Shown here: positions 37,354 to 50,060 of the stretch, one piece after another | Numbering within the stretch: the stretch's first letter is position 1 | How the letters are laid out: the number at the start of each line of letters is the position of its first letter | Assembly: GCA_963969595.1 (NCBI GenBank) | Contig: OZ018414.1 | Location: forward strand, 14,367,660-14,431,659 | DNA: 64,000 bases | Direction of reading: 5' to 3' | Source of the DNA: Neckera pumila | Taxonomy: Eukaryota; Streptophyta; Bryopsida; Hypnales; Neckeraceae | Made by a program: the position numbers and the translations under genes | Notes under the pieces: model-generated | Database searches by the model: none | The model's input: only the letters and a program-made list of their open reading frames with translations | What the model was told of the DNA's origin: nothing

Positions 37354-38593
37354 GCGGACTTTAGATATTTTAATCCTAAACCTCAAGCTGAAACGCGCAC
37401 TCTTGTGCACGTGCACAAAACCAGAGGGAACGCCAAGTGCTGTTGGAACATGGGGAACTCATGGAGAACGCGCTCAGGAGCTTTCCTTGACAATGGGGGG
37501 CCATGAGGGTCAAGCAGGGAAGAACAAGGGACCGACTCTCGCACCATTGACACGCTTTGCTTTCCCCAAGAGATTATTTCCGTCGTGGATCCTGTTGCGG
37601 CCTCGCTAATTGTCATCGCGCTCGCTCTCGATCTCAAGAGCTTCTTCTCCTCGTCATTTCAAGGTACGTTGTGTCTCGCTTGGTTTTGTATCGACTTCAC
37701 GCGGTCTGTTGCAAAATTGCGTTATGATCGAGAGGAAGGTGTTCCGATACAGAGAATGTTTTATCCAGCTATCTAAGTTTATGTTTTTTAGGTTTGATGT
37801 GGGAGGAAATTGAAGTAGTGTCGGTACAGGATGCGGCTGGTGGTATGGTAAGTGGATCTCTTGGTTAGGGCTAGTTGTGAGGGGTGAAGCTTGTGTTTGC
37901 TCTTGGATTCTTGGAGAATTGGAGCTGACCATGCGTGAGGACGTTGGCTTAGCTTTAATTTTGGAACACTACGGAATGTATTGAGGAGCCTCAGATATGG
38001 AATTAAACGGTGGAGGTAATTCGACGTGGCTTGGAACTGCTTGTTTTGTTGCTATTCTTGATTTGTCGGTGTTGGTGTGAGCCTCTAATAACATTCTTTA
38101 GTATTGGCATGGTATGTTTTGAGAACAGTGCCACTTAAGAATTGAATTGAGCACGTTCATGCCAAATCGTAGCACATGAAGCGAAACCAAAGCTTTGGAT
38201 TATTCTCACATGTGAAGCCAATGTTTCACTGGCTTTAGAAGCTCTGATTTGTACAAATTGAGGTCAACTAAGTTGCAAAACAAGTGTCCAGGGATTCCTT
38301 TTCATGTATCAAAGTTTTCTTTCATGGTAATTCAGAGGGTGCACTACGAGAGTTCTTCAGGAGTTACGGTTCTTGATGCTATTTTCATTTTTGTTGTTCG
38401 TTTTCTGTCCATTCTCTGAAGGGAATTTAATTTGGATTCTTTAGATTCTCGATCTAATTTAGGGGTGGATCTTCAGGGTTATCAGGAAGAGCTGGTGCTG
38501 GCTAGAGGGAGGGATTTGATTAGTGAAGGCGGACGGTGATGCGACATACTAGTGCTTCGATAAGGAAGGTGTGTGCATTTAGGTCTAATCGAG
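37354..38593 (+). promoter_or_regulatory. Upstream region and probable 5' UTR intron of the RabA4 gene
   Basis: A pyrimidine-rich leader ends in donor TTTCAAG|GTACGTT (intron from 37664). The acceptor GGATCTTCAG (to 38476) would restore the leader 117 bases before the start codon. The open frames at 37403-37813 are not conserved-looking and are taken as leader. Confidence 0.45.
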
Positions 38594-39948
38594 ATGGCGA
38601 ATGGCTACCATGAATCGTTCGAGAACAAGATAGATTATGTGTTCAAGGTGGTGCTCATTGGAGACTCGGCAGTCGGAAAGTCGCAGCTACTTTCCAGATT
38701 CTCCCGGAATGAGTTTAATCTCGAGTCTAAAGCCACTATTGGAGTTGAGTTCCAGACGCGTACCATTGTTGTGGACCACAAGACCATCAAAGCTCAAATC
38801 TGGGATACAGCTGGACAAGAAAGGTATGTTAATTTTCATTTTCCTTTCTATCTGATTTTGAGTTATAGTAGAATCATCTTTACGAGTGATCTCTAGGTTT
38901 AGATCCGTATCTATTTGGTGATTCTTGCTCATTTGTTTTGGATCTGTGTCTAATGTTCTGTGTCTAATGCAATGCTCTTGAAGTCTTACATCGACTGTTT
39001 GAACTTTTAGCTCTACCGTCCTATACACAATCTTGATATGGTTTATATATCTTGCTCGCAAAATTTTATCTTTTCTGGATATATAATGTAGTGAAAACAA
39101 CCAAGTGCATAGGATTCTAGTTTGTAATGGAGCCTCGTCAGTTGAGTACTGGAGTTTGTTACCCCTTAAGTGTCGGGAAGAAGTCGTCGGTTTCACATCT
39201 CTAGAAGTTTGAATTAAATCGTTTAGGCAACTTCAAGGAAGGTAATAGAAAGAAGATATCATAAGCTACTTCATCAGTATGTTCTGAAAGTTATTATGAT
39301 GAACTATTAGCTTCCAAAGTGGATTTTCTAGTCACAGCTTGGGCAGGCACGTGGGTTAACTAGAACTTCAGTCATTTGCCCATTTTCTAGAGTTTTTTTT
39401 CTTTAACATTTTCCACTATGCATCCTGATTAAGATTTAAGACATGTTTATTTGATGAACTGGTTCTATCAATGATATTCTCCTCACGTCTCAGTTGATAT
39501 GTCGAGCAGATATAGGGCTGTCACAAGCGCGTATTACAGGGGTGCTGTAGGTGCAATGTTGGTCTACGATATCACAAAACAACCGTCATTCGATCATGTA
39601 CAAAGGTGGCTTGAAGAGCTGAGAGCGCACGCGGATGCCAATATCGTGATTATGTTAATTGGCAACAAGTCCGACTTGAGCAGTTTACGGCAAGTCGACA
39701 CAGACCAAGCAAAAGAGTTCGCGGAGAAAGAAGGGCTGTCCTTTCTGGAGACGTCAGCCATGGAGTCAACAAATGTGGAGACTGCATTCTACACTGTATT
39801 GTCGGAAATCTACAAGATTGTTAACAAGAAAGCTCTCATCGCTGATGAAGCTCATGGAGGTCCCCCACTCCTGCCTGGAACGAGAATCGATCTTACAAAC
39901 AACGACGATGTCAGTCCGATCAAGAAAACAAGATGTTGCTCGGGTTAA
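38594..39948 (+). CDS. RABA4: RabA4-type small GTPase
   Basis: A Rab11-class GTPase acting in trans-Golgi/recycling-endosome secretion, in plants linked to polarised delivery of wall material. Two exons, 38594-38823 and 39510-39948, join within Arg77 (AG|A) to give 222 residues, the usual size. G1 GDSAVGKS is at residues 23-30, the switch-I region reads [12 protein letters not shown]3 WDTAGQE is at 70-76, G4 NKSD at 129-132 and G5 ETSA at 157-160. The C-terminus RCCSG carries the paired cysteines for geranylgeranylation. The intron after GQER is the conserved plant RabA position (donor AG|GTATGT, acceptor GTCGAGCAG). The start at 38594 is preferred over the in-frame ATG at 38573 because relatives begin MANxY and a leader precedes it. 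Subclass A4 rests on [20 protein letters not shown] and SRNEF wording. Intact. Confidence 0.95.
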
Positions 39949-41918
39949 ATCCTTGAGTCTTGGTGTCTCTTGATGAGGAGTTGAGGACTTGTGATCCGAG
40001 AATGGGGGCGATTTGGCAAAGCGGGTTGATTCTTTGAGACAACGATTCTAGGGCACAGAATCGTGAAGGGCCAGATCTGGAAACAAACAACAGAATTGCT
40101 CTGGTTGAAAGTTGCAACTCTGACGACCCCTGTTAACCTCGGTTGTATGCAATTTATCGAGTTTATGATCCCATTGAAAGCATGTCATTACTAGCCAGCT
40201 AGCATTGAGTAGCTGATGACCCATTTGTAGTTTTGTGCAGTTTAGTGATTTGCAATTCAACTTCAGAATAGCCTTGCAGTTGGAGGGTCGTCTCTGAGTG
40301 TTGAGTCAGAGTGTAGGTGCATGGTCTGTGCTCCAATTATTTTTTCTTGTTCCAAGCCTTGTGCCTGAAGGCATACATGTTGGCATTGCTCCATTCATCC
40401 TAGCAAGTTAAGTATTGTCACCTGCGCGATTACTGTGGAGTAACAGGTTAATATGTGCTGGGCTCTGCCACTGTTTCTGGGAGTGTAATCGTGATTTTAG
40501 TCTCCCTAACCGAGTCTTTATTCATGCCAAACTTATAACCTATAAGCAGTGAGTTATTTTTCTTCTGATTGCAATCTCTAATGTACTTCATCGTCATCAA
40601 AGGTACGTGGAATTCAGGTTTGGGGAAGGCATTTAGTTATCTTATAGTAAGGTATTGTCACCCTTTTGCAATACCACCTTTTGCCAGCAGTTAAGAATGG
40701 AGTTTTATAGAGCCACTCATTGGATCCAAATATGACAAAATGTTTGCTCAAACTCAAAATGTTTGCTCATACTCAAGAGTGGTTTTCAAAAGGAACCAAT
40801 GGAAGTTGTGGAGTTATTTGAAGCAACCAATGAAGCATTTTGTACTTCAAGGATGTTTGATTAAGGATGTTTGATTAAGGGTAATCAAATGCAATAATAG
40901 ATATTCTTGTGATTTCTCTGAAAATTCATATGGAGTAGTATATTTGTTCGAACTCTAAAAAATTTCAAACCAATTGCATTCACTTTTGCTTTCATTTGCT
41001 AACATTGCAGTATGATCTTTTTTGTGGAATTGTATTCAAAATTGTTATTTTGAAAAAAGTGTCTGTTTTAGGTGCAAGTACCTTACTAGCAAAGGCATTG
41101 GTGTACACTTTCTATCACAATCATATTAAAATTGTTACATGTTAATATAATACAACATCTCCTTTGTAAGTTCTCATGGTTCATTCAACAATAGTGGCTC
41201 CAAGTTTATATAGCAATAAAGTATCCTAAACCTAAAAGGCAAAAATGTGCAACTCATTTTGATAATTTTGATCAACTCTGGTCATAAAAATCTTGTGATT
41301 ATAGTGTTGATTTTTAATAAAACTTTGTAGAGTAACGCACAATTGAATTACAATGACGCTAGCGTGTGATCCTAAAAATGCAAGCCTACGAGCCTTGAGC
41401 CTAGGTTTTGTGAGCCTAAAGCTTTGGACACTAAAAAAAAAATTTCTAAGATTATTTGAAAAAATATTTAGAATAGGTGCGCATTTTTACATTTTTACAT
41501 TATTTGAAAAAACATTCTTTTTTAGAAATTTATGTTGCTTATGACTCTGGAAATCATAGATACCCTATAACCATGGAAAATCATCTAGTCATACCATATC
41601 CAAAGGATTTCAAGAAATTTTTCAAGTAAATTATTCAAATCATCCAAAAATTTCTTTAACGGACTATCCTTGAATTTATTCTGTTTAAGATGAAAAAAAA
41701 ATACGTTTGGAGTTGAAAGACTTTGCATTCTATAATAATTGCAGTATTACAGAGTTGTGCCTTTGGCAACCTTCCAAAACCATTTCTTAGGAATAAGATT
41801 TCTATCATTAACCTTGAAATTATATACTTGAAGCAAATGTTGATATAAAACCCAATTGCACGAAAGATGAGAATTTGCAGGTTTGCAACTACAATAAAAC
41901 AATATCTATTGTACCTCT
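39949..41918. other. 3' UTR of the RabA4 gene, then AT-rich spacer
   Basis: The first few hundred bases are moderately GC-rich and are probably the 3' UTR. The remainder to 41.9 kb has no gene. Confidence 0.45.
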
Positions 41919-44900
41919 TTAAGTATCAACTTTCAGAATTCCAGCCCTTGATAGCAGAAGCTTCACTTTATTGAAGCTATAGCTTGGAGCATGAATGAAC
42001 TCATCTTCCTTGGAATTCATCGTGCAAAAATATTTGAAAAGATACTTTAGATGCTTACAATTTACATATTGCGGGCGACCACCAATTGCAGCTATAGCCA
42101 TGTCAACAAAAGTAGGGCAAGAGCATTCCGAAAATATGCTAATAGATATGCGGTACACATTTGAGGTATTATTAGTTTCTGTTTCTAAACATATTATAGC
42201 TCCAAGCCCTAGAAATGGTAACACTAACAATCTTGATGTTATAAATAGAGAACCGGGAGACTTCGCTTCATGTGCTTGAAGATGAAAGCCTACATGTTGG
42301 AGTAGAAGCGTTTTTTGCCTTGTTAGATTTATACTGGTGAGGATCAGCCAAACTTCTGGTACCTCGGGCTCGTCTAGAACTCAAGGCCATTGGGATCTCA
42401 TCACATTGTTGGATGTCATCCAAACAAAACCAAACATCAAAGACAACCACCTTCGTAGAAATATACTCTTTCTTCCACCCATAGTATGTTGGAGCCGGGG
42501 TGCCGTTGGAGTCAAAGTGTCTAATTGCAATGCGAGCAAGACATTTTTTTTTGTGCCATGCTATTGTGCATAGCACTTTGTAGCAGACTTGTGGGAAATT
42601 CTTGCAATGTGCCATTGGGACACATTACAATCTGACTCCATCATGGAAGTGACATGAGGAACCTCTTCAACATTTGCTATCACTGGAGTTTGTTCTGGTG
42701 TAGAAGAATGACCACATTTAGATCAAGATTGAACCCTTGGTTGCCAAAATTCACCTTGTCCGGACAATGTGAATCACCATCCAAGTCGATGGGAAGATCC
42801 AACTTTCTCTTGGAACTTCCAAATACCTCTTCTCCCTCCAAGTGGGGACTCGAGTGGCTATTTTGTGAACCTCTTGTAGTTGGTTCAAAGCCTCCATCAG
42901 CTTCTTTGGGTCTCCACTTTGACGAGCAGCTCTCAGTTTCAATTCTTGCTTTGAAGGCCCAATCTTAGACACAAATCCATTCAAAAAAGCTCTACAATTT
43001 GTTATTGCATAAAGGTAGGCACATAATCATCACATGTCACCACTTACAAGTCGTTCCCACGATTTCCTGACTGCTGCAACCACTTGTTGTGAATTGTCTC
43101 GGACTGATTGCATGACGACATATCTGCCTCTTCTTCTAATGTCATTCCCTATATATTTCAATTCCAATTGTTAGATTGTGCACAATTCATATTGCAAATT
43201 TCATACATTAAAATAAACATGATTTAAGATAGAACATTGAAAACGTACCATTTGCCAAAAATCACCCCATTGTCAATATCTAAAGTGCCAAAAAGCCAAC
43301 CATAAATCCAACTCCCGGATCCCATCTTCATTGGTTGCTCCAGATGACAACCACCATGCTCGAATTGCAAAGTACCTTATTTCCACTTCTTCCCGTCTTG
43401 GCCTCCTTATATTGCTTGCAAAGTCAATTGTGTTGTTGCAAATCTGGCTTAATAAGTTTTTGAGTGCGCTTGTAGAGTGAACTGCTTCAATGGAGTAGAT
43501 TTGTGTGTTTGCGATTTTCCGTGGGTATTTTGGGGTCACCCGAGCCAAATACATTCCAATTTGCCATTGCACAGTCTGCCATGAATCCCATGAAATTTGA
43601 ATTTTTTCTACTCCATATTTCTTCATGAGAGCAATCAAGCATCTCCACATAAAGCATTGCACCTCTGTGTCCTCCGATTGCATGTCGCATACAACAATTG
43701 TCATAACCTTTGAAGAATGCGGATCATAGACATGGCAAGCCATTGTTGTCCACTCTTTCACATGCTTAACATGATCAAACATCAACCATGCATTCTCAAG
43801 ATCACCACCCGGTTGCATCCGATGGACCAAGTCCACTCCACTCCCGAGCCCAACTGCAAGCATTTTAAAAAGGTATACCTTCTCTTTTCCTTGACTTGGA
43901 AAAATGCTATTGTATATATAGTCAACGATCAAGTCACGCTTTAAGTTGATGATTCAATCGATCACTCTACCTAATCCAATGTTTTGAAATGAAGAAATAA
44001 TATTATGTACATTTGGAGAACTCAAAATTTGAAAGCGATCTATAACCTAGTCAAGTTCTTTCCCCTCAAGCACTAAATTTGGACCTGAACTTCTATAAAT
44101 AAGGTAGCTCTCCAGGAACTCTTTACTAGTTGCAATAGCAATAGCTGTATTTGTTGATGATGGAGTTTTTGACACCTCCTACCTGATGAGCGTTGATATG
44201 TTGCTCAGTGACTGGCGACAAGTTCCAAGAGCAATAGGTTGTGGATGATTTCCTAAATGTATGTACCCTCAAATTTCTCCATCTTTACTTGCAACACAGT
44301 AAATTCTAGCATGGCAGATGTTTACACAAGTGGGAGGACTCTTGCATATATATACACAATAGTACTTCCTACTGGAGGATCACTACCAACATTAAAAGAT
44401 TCTTTTGAACATCCTATCCACTCAGTTTCATTTCTTGACGTAGATTTACTAAAGAAGTTACACTGAGGATTTGTGCAAACCAATTGTCCAACATAGTGTG
44501 GCTTTCTGAATGTCAAGCTGTCCATGTTATGGATATTGGTGGTGAATGTTCTGCACCAGATATTCCCATCATATCGTTTGTCCATATCATCTAGCATATT
44601 ACGTGAACCTTTACTAGATGAAGTACTTGGCAAAGGTGGCAGTTGGAAAATCATGTTTCTATTGTATGAGGGCGGAAGACACTGCACTTGATAGAAAGGA
44701 AGACTATCAAATTTCATTCCTGCAAGTTCATTCCTAGCCTCTCAAACCTCAAGAAGACGATGCAGTCATTGAAGAAGACTTGGTGTATCTTGGAAGATGG
44801 ATAAAAGAGGAGGAATTTCAACAGTTCTGAACTTGGGCTTCAAACACTCCGATGCAGGAACATTTGGAGAATTGCCTTTAGACTCACTAGACAATTCTAT

Positions 44901-45329
44901 AATAGGGTCTAGATGCTCTTTCTTAATAGAACGTAGTAGCGGAGGTGTGACACACAATTGTTTAGAAAACGATGGATCACTAGGATTGGAAGGTGTACTG
45001 CATGACATATCTACTGAAGATGTATTGGATTGGTGGTTGTGAATTTTGGTAGACTTTGCTATAGCAGTGGACGAGACACCAAAGGCCCTATAGCATCTAG
45101 GAAGAAGAGACCAGAAATGTCCATCTTCTCCTATAGCCTTGTGTTGAAAGATGCATTCTTTCACTTCTCCAGATTCTAACATTACCTCCTCCTCGACATA
45201 TATAGAGGATTCCACAAACTTAAATCTCACATGAAGTAAATGAGTGGACACCTTTGCCAATCCTAACTCATTCACAGGCATCTTAAAAGGAACCTTGTGA
45301 CTATTTGCTCTAATTGAAGCCATAGCCAT
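41919..45329 (-). pseudogene. Decayed MULE (Mutator-like) transposase
   Basis: The gene runs from ATG at 45329 down to about 41919. In order: an N-terminal segment of unknown family (HLLHVRFKFVESSIYVEEE, 44766-45329), a linker with two in-frame TGA codons, DMDKRYDG..WC (near 44570), a worn zinc-finger-like region, then the MULE catalytic part (WTTMACHVYDPHSSKVMTIV, CDMQSEDTEVQ; frame 43273-43932). After a frameshift comes GFMADCAMANW..FGSGDP (43487-43690 frame), and a C-terminal SWIM zinc finger (CSCP...CKH, 41919-42230). SWIM and the catalytic wording identify MULE transposases. Further in-frame stops between 43940 and 44320 and frame changes show it is dead. It is homologous along its length to the plus-strand gene at 62477. 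Confidence 0.85.
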
Positions 45330-46097
45330 AGTGATGGTGAAACTACAACCACCTCAATCGAGAAGGAATTTCATATTCAAGAAAGACCTTTGTTTCACAA
45401 GGTCATTCAAAGTTTCCAAAGCAGAACTGTTATGACATTAGAACTCTAGTGACAATTGAAGAGATGCAATAGACAATTACTTGGATGCTTCTTATAGTTA
45501 AAGAATTTCAAAAGAATATGACAATTATGACAGTCTATAGGATGCAACATAATGAGAATTCAAGAATAGATTATATCGTTAGGGCGCCACAACTTTTGGA
45601 CTCATGCCATACGTTAGACTAACAGCACATTGAAAAATACACCCTCCATTTACAATCTCTAGAAATAGTGGCGGCGCCATTAAGTAGAAATAGACAAAGA
45701 TGACAATAAACCCGTTTTCATTTTGATGGGATTCACTTTATAGAGTTGCACTTGTCAGACATAGCCGTCTACAATCTTAAAGGTTTTTTCAAAAATACCT
45801 CATGTTTACTACATTTATCATGTTTATATTATTTCTTTGTCACTTGCTTATCCTTGCAATCTTTGTCGTCTACAAGTTGTCAACCTTTAAGATTTTTCAT
45901 TTCACTGAATAAAAGATTGTCAGAGTCTATTGAATGAATAGGCTTGGTAAAGCCACAATGCTTACTTTTGAAAGTATATACGGACTTATGCATTCCAGTA
46001 TCAAGTCTTTTAAATGCATGCTTTGATGTAATGTACTAAGAGGATAGAGCATAGGTATGCATATTTTATTCTGATACTTCATGCGTACAAAAGACAA
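45330..46097. other. Gap between two divergent coding fragments
   Basis: No gene seen. If the flanking fragments belong to one element, this would be its bidirectional promoter region. Confidence 0.4.
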
Positions 46098-46270
46098 GTG
46101 GATTTTGTGTTATTGCAAGGGTCAAAAAGTAGGAGAAAGTGTAGGTTACTTCTATTCTCTTCTTCCAAGGCACTTAGGAGATCTAGGATGAATGGGAAGA
46201 AAGTCATGTCAAAGACAAGTCAAGCTATACCCAAAGCCATCCACATACTTAGTTATGAAGAAGGAGGTTG
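46098..46270 (+). pseudogene. Fragment homologous to exon 1 of the ParB-methyltransferase gene
   Basis: The frame reads RRKCRLLLFSSSKALRRSRM, matching GRRRGSLYFSSAKALRRSRM in the exon at 59997-60302 (minus strand). Codons for F, S, A, L, R and S differ mainly at synonymous positions. Downstream similarity fades and no later exon is found before the unrelated element at 46911. It lies divergently next to the MULE at 45329, as the full gene does next to the MULE at 62477. Confidence 0.5.
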
Positions 46271-46910
46271 TGGCGTGGAGGACTGGAGGTGGACATGGTG
46301 GGGACAAATATGGAGGCATTGGCGGAAATGTCAGAGGAGACCATTAGCGCACAACATCAACCAATTGAAGAGGACATCAAAAACATATGCATCTACACAA
46401 ACACCTTCTATATCTTTCAAATTCCTTTAATTTTTATATTTTTTTTAATAACATTCATTTGCAGTGCACGTTACAAGTGTGGCTGTTGTCAAAAAATTAT
46501 TCTCTAGAATACAAACCTCTCTATGTACTTGCGAAACTTTTTTATACTAGCTGTCTAATGTGAGTGTGTAGCCCAACCCATTATATGATTGAATTTATAT
46601 TTTTTGTTCATAGATATACATAGAGTATTTTGGATTTGTATTACTTTAAATAATGTATACATGTCATTTGAATATTTTTCTTATATTCACAATTTTAGAT
46701 GTTGATATAATGTAATGGGTACATGAAGTTTGTACTACAATGTTCTATTAGGGTGGAATAGTGACAATAAATGAATATGCTATATTAAAGCAAAATAATC
46801 TATAATACACAGTATCTTAAAAGATTAGGTTGTTCCTTACTAATTTCTTGGCAATTCTTGTAATATTACAAATTCATTAATTATTACGGAGTATAATATT
46901 ATAAGAATGC
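46271..46910. other. AT-rich spacer
   Basis: No further exon of the fragment is recognisable here. Confidence 0.4.
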
Positions 46911-47623
46911 GGGTGATTGCATGAAAGACCGATACTGAAACATTGTCACAAATACAGTGCCAAAGCTTCATTTTGCAATAACTTTAGAAACATGACTCGT
47001 ATAAACTTGAAATTTTTAGTGGAGAATATTCTTATGAGTTTAATTATATCTTATATTTTTCAGAAATTTTCAAAAATCATTTAAGCTAATTTGTCACGTT
47101 TTGAGTTTTAGGGTTTTTACTACGTAAGGAGTCCCCAAATTTAATGATTTGGAGCTGAACTTTCTATGGTCTATTTCCATAGTAGGAATTCATATTTCTA
47201 CCTAGGGGCATTAAAAAATATTTTATTTTATATCCTCTACGTCCATGCAAAGAGGGCTCCCTTGCGCATGCAATTCTGAACATTGAAGATGGTTTTAGGA
47301 TTATTTTTTTGGTGAAATCTCCTTACCATGAAGTCTTCTCAAATGGTATTTTTCAGTTTTTTTTATAATTACTTTTCCTGTTTTTTACAAATTAAAATGT
47401 TAAAATATGTATTTTCTTGCAATTCTGCACTTTTCTAGTTCTCCTATTTAAAGAATTTTTTTTGCTTTTCCCTCATAGGGTATCTTCTACTTATAGGTAT
47501 ATAAATTTCTCATATTTTTCATATTTTTTTAAAAATGTTTTTCTATTTTTATAGTACTCCCAAAAAAATGGCTGAAAACAACCAAAGTGGAACAAAAACA
47601 GGAGGTCATTCATGCAATGACCC
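46911..47623. mobile_element. Non-autonomous TIR element, family GGGTGATTGCATGAA, copy 2
   Basis: Starts GGGTGATTGCATGAA and ends TTCATGCAATGACCC. Colinear with 5656-6387 at high identity, including CTACGTCCATGCAAAGAGGG and CTACGTAAGGAGTCCCCAAA. The 4-bp flank ATGC occurs on both sides, a possible target duplication that the other copy does not show. Confidence 0.7.
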
Positions 47624-47738
47624 ATGCACTATTTTTGGATTCACTATTGTTATAACTAGATCTCAATAATCTCTTTGAAATAAACATTTCATAAACATGA
47701 CTTCTGAAATACATCATTAAAACTTTAAACTTAATAAC

Positions 47739-48004
47739 TTATACACAATATTGTAAGAGGTTATTTTATTGGTACAAATAGAAAGCTCTATGCACAAAGG
47801 AGAGCAAGGGCTTTACCTTGTGGCATTGTATATGCGATGTGAAAGTAACGGATTTTTGAAAATAAAAACATTGAATGAAATTATCTTTTATTTTGAAAAA
47901 AATATTACTTTCACATTGCATGTACAAACGCCACAAAACAAAGCCCTTGCACTCCTTAGTACATAAAGTGTATTATGAGTGCCATCTCTTACACTACGGT
48001 GTAA
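47739..48004. mobile_element. Foldback MITE
   Basis: CAAGGGCTTTACCTTGTGGC and GATGTGAAAGTAA on the left pair inverted with TTACTTTCACATTGCATG and GCCACAAAACAAAGCCCTTG on the right. The outer ends TTATACACAATATTGTAAGA and TCTTACACTACGGTGTAA also pair. Non-coding. Confidence 0.6.
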
Positions 48005-48483
48005 ATGATATTGAATTCCAAAGCTTTAAGGAATTAAAAAATTAAAGAAATAATCTTACTTTCATTTTGGTTGTGTCCAACCACATAGGGCACACTAATG
48101 AATTCTACAGTACATTTAATGTTGGCCAAGCAATCTAATTGCAAATTTAACCTAATTTCATTATATGTCAAGTGTCGCGCCGTGTTCAGTTCTACAGGTG
48201 GATCCGCGAATTCGAGAAAGAAGAGCCAAGCCCGAGATTCTTGGCTCCTTGAATTTCACTTGCCTCTTTGTTGTATTTTGTTTGTGACCTCATTCTATCA
48301 AAGTTGGATGTTGCTACTTCACGGTCTACTCTTGCTCCATGGGCTGCCTATAGTCTTTGATCCACAGATTTGGTATTTCTAGTAAAACCTAGCAGACTTA
48401 GTATTGATACAACTTACCACACAAATGCATTTTTGTTTGTACATATTGTGATCTGACATTGCTGGTCTTGTTGCAAGATACAA

Positions 48484-48860
48484 TGGATGAGAAGCGTCCA
48501 ACAAGCATTATAAGAAACCCCCGTTTTAGGTGACGAGCCCTAATTTTTTATGACGGATTTTAAGTGATGTCAATGTTGACAACCCAAAATTTTTATGTCA
48601 ACAAAAATGTACAACATAACATCAATGTTGACATAAAAACATTGAATTGTCAATCTTGATGTTAAATTGTAGATATTTGTTGACATAAAAATTTTGGGTT
48701 ATCAACATTGACATCACCTAAAATCTGTCATAAAAATTTAGGGCTCGTCACCTAAAACAAGGATTTCTTATAGTGAAGGAGTGCGAACAAGAAACTAGAA
48801 GTAGAAGTGTTGCGGACAAGCAAGCGCATCAAAAGGAAAAAGAAGAAGTCTCTTGATTTG
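48484..48860 (+). pseudogene. Lysine-rich exon split by a CACTA MITE
   Basis: With the 48506-48775 element and one AAG removed, an ATG at 48484 opens a frame of about 35 codons that runs to the donor GATTTG|GTATGT (near 48860). The C-terminal half is strongly basic (KRIKRKKKKS), as in a nuclear localisation signal. A plausible acceptor TTGCAG lies just upstream. The gene it belonged to is not recognised; a possible next exon starts after TTAGTCACAG near 48940. Confidence 0.4.
48506..48775. mobile_element. CACTA-type MITE with 3-bp target duplication AAG
   Basis: Left end CATTATAAGAAACCCCCG, right end the inverse of CACTATAAGAAATCCTTG. Stem arms run about 100 bp (TTTTAGGTGACGAGCCCTAA and the GATGTCAATGTTGA stretch both ways). 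AAG stands immediately on both sides (48503-48505, 48776-48778), the 3-bp duplication expected of CACTA elements. 270 bp, non-coding. Confidence 0.85.
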
Positions 48861-49249
48861 GTATGTCTCTTCCACCACCTTCACTAAAAATTTTCATTCA
48901 ACTCCCACTACCAACTTGTGGTACCGCAACTTAGTCACAGGCAACTGGAAGCAACGCAATTGTTAAGCCCAATAGGAATGGCAAGAGTACTTGATTGGCA
49001 GCTTGATGTCTTGAAGCTTCATTAGGCATCCACAGCTTGAGCCAAGGCCCTTGTATGTGACACTTTTTTTAATTTTTGAGACCTCGCTAGAAGCTTGTTT
49101 GAGAACCTCACTTGAAATTTGCGTCACCGCAAGTAGCATATAAAATGTCTGAAACTCAATCCCTTGCATTATTGAGATCATCTTTTGGTAAAAGATTATA
49201 CAATCAACAAACTCCAACATCTTGATAAAGGTCGGCATTTACTTGGAGG

Positions 49250-50060
49250 TTTTCCGTGGCTTTTTAACAAGTGGCAACTAGTGGAATCTCAGGCTTTTAG
49301 TATTTTTTTCTTTAGGGTTGAGACTAAAAATGTAACGCATTATTTGGTCATCTTATATTTCCGTCTCTCTCAATTTTTGCCTCTTTGATTTGTCCCAAGC
49401 AATTTGAGATTGCCGTGTCACCATTTCTGACCGTTCTATAATTTAGATCTCTAGCTAGATATAGTTCAAAGAGGAGATGGCAGAGGTTTTGTGCACTTCC
49501 TAATTAGTGGCGTCTTAGTGGAGTATCAATTTATTTTTATTTTTTTCTTAGGGTTGAAATTGGAATGTAACACATTGATTGGGTAGCTTTTGTGCTCTTC
49601 TCTCTCTATTTTTTTTTCTTTTTGAATATTACCAGGCAATTTGAGATTGTTGTATCACTATGTCCAACCACTTTAGATTTCTAGCTGGAATTAATTCAGA
49701 TTGGAGATCCTAAGTTTTTTTTGATTCCCTTTAGTTGCTCTCAATTTGAAGGCAACTTAGTGTAATCTCTAGCGTTTAGAGAGAAACCTTAGGATTTCTT
49801 CAGAGCCTACTTAATAAGCCAGATTTATGTGCACATATCTCTCCGTTTTTATCGTTTTGATTCCCAAATCAAAATCATCATGGCACATCTTCATTTTGTG
49901 TCACTGTTGCTTGTCATTTTTTACCATTGAATGATTTAGATCTCTAGCTAGATGTGGTTCAAATACGAGATTGATGAGGTTTTTAGCTTACTTTCATTTT
50001 GAGAGCAATTAAATACAACTTGGTGCCGTTGGTGGAATCTATCCTAGGACCCAATGTACA
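49250..50060. repeat. Degenerate tandem repeat, unit about 236 bp
   Basis: The word order TTAGGGTTGA.A..TGTAACRCATT, CAATTTGAGATTG..GT.TCAC, TTTAGATCTCTAGCTAGAT..GTTCAAA recurs at about 49315, 49551 and 49790 with strong divergence. Non-coding. Confidence 0.5.

Noticed and set aside
37403..37932. Several short open frames upstream of the RabA4 gene
   Set aside because: They overlap a pyrimidine-rich leader and a likely 5' UTR intron, on both strands, without conserved motif.
38687..39196. Minus-strand frame of 169 residues
   Set aside because: It covers RabA4 exon 1 and its intron in antisense.
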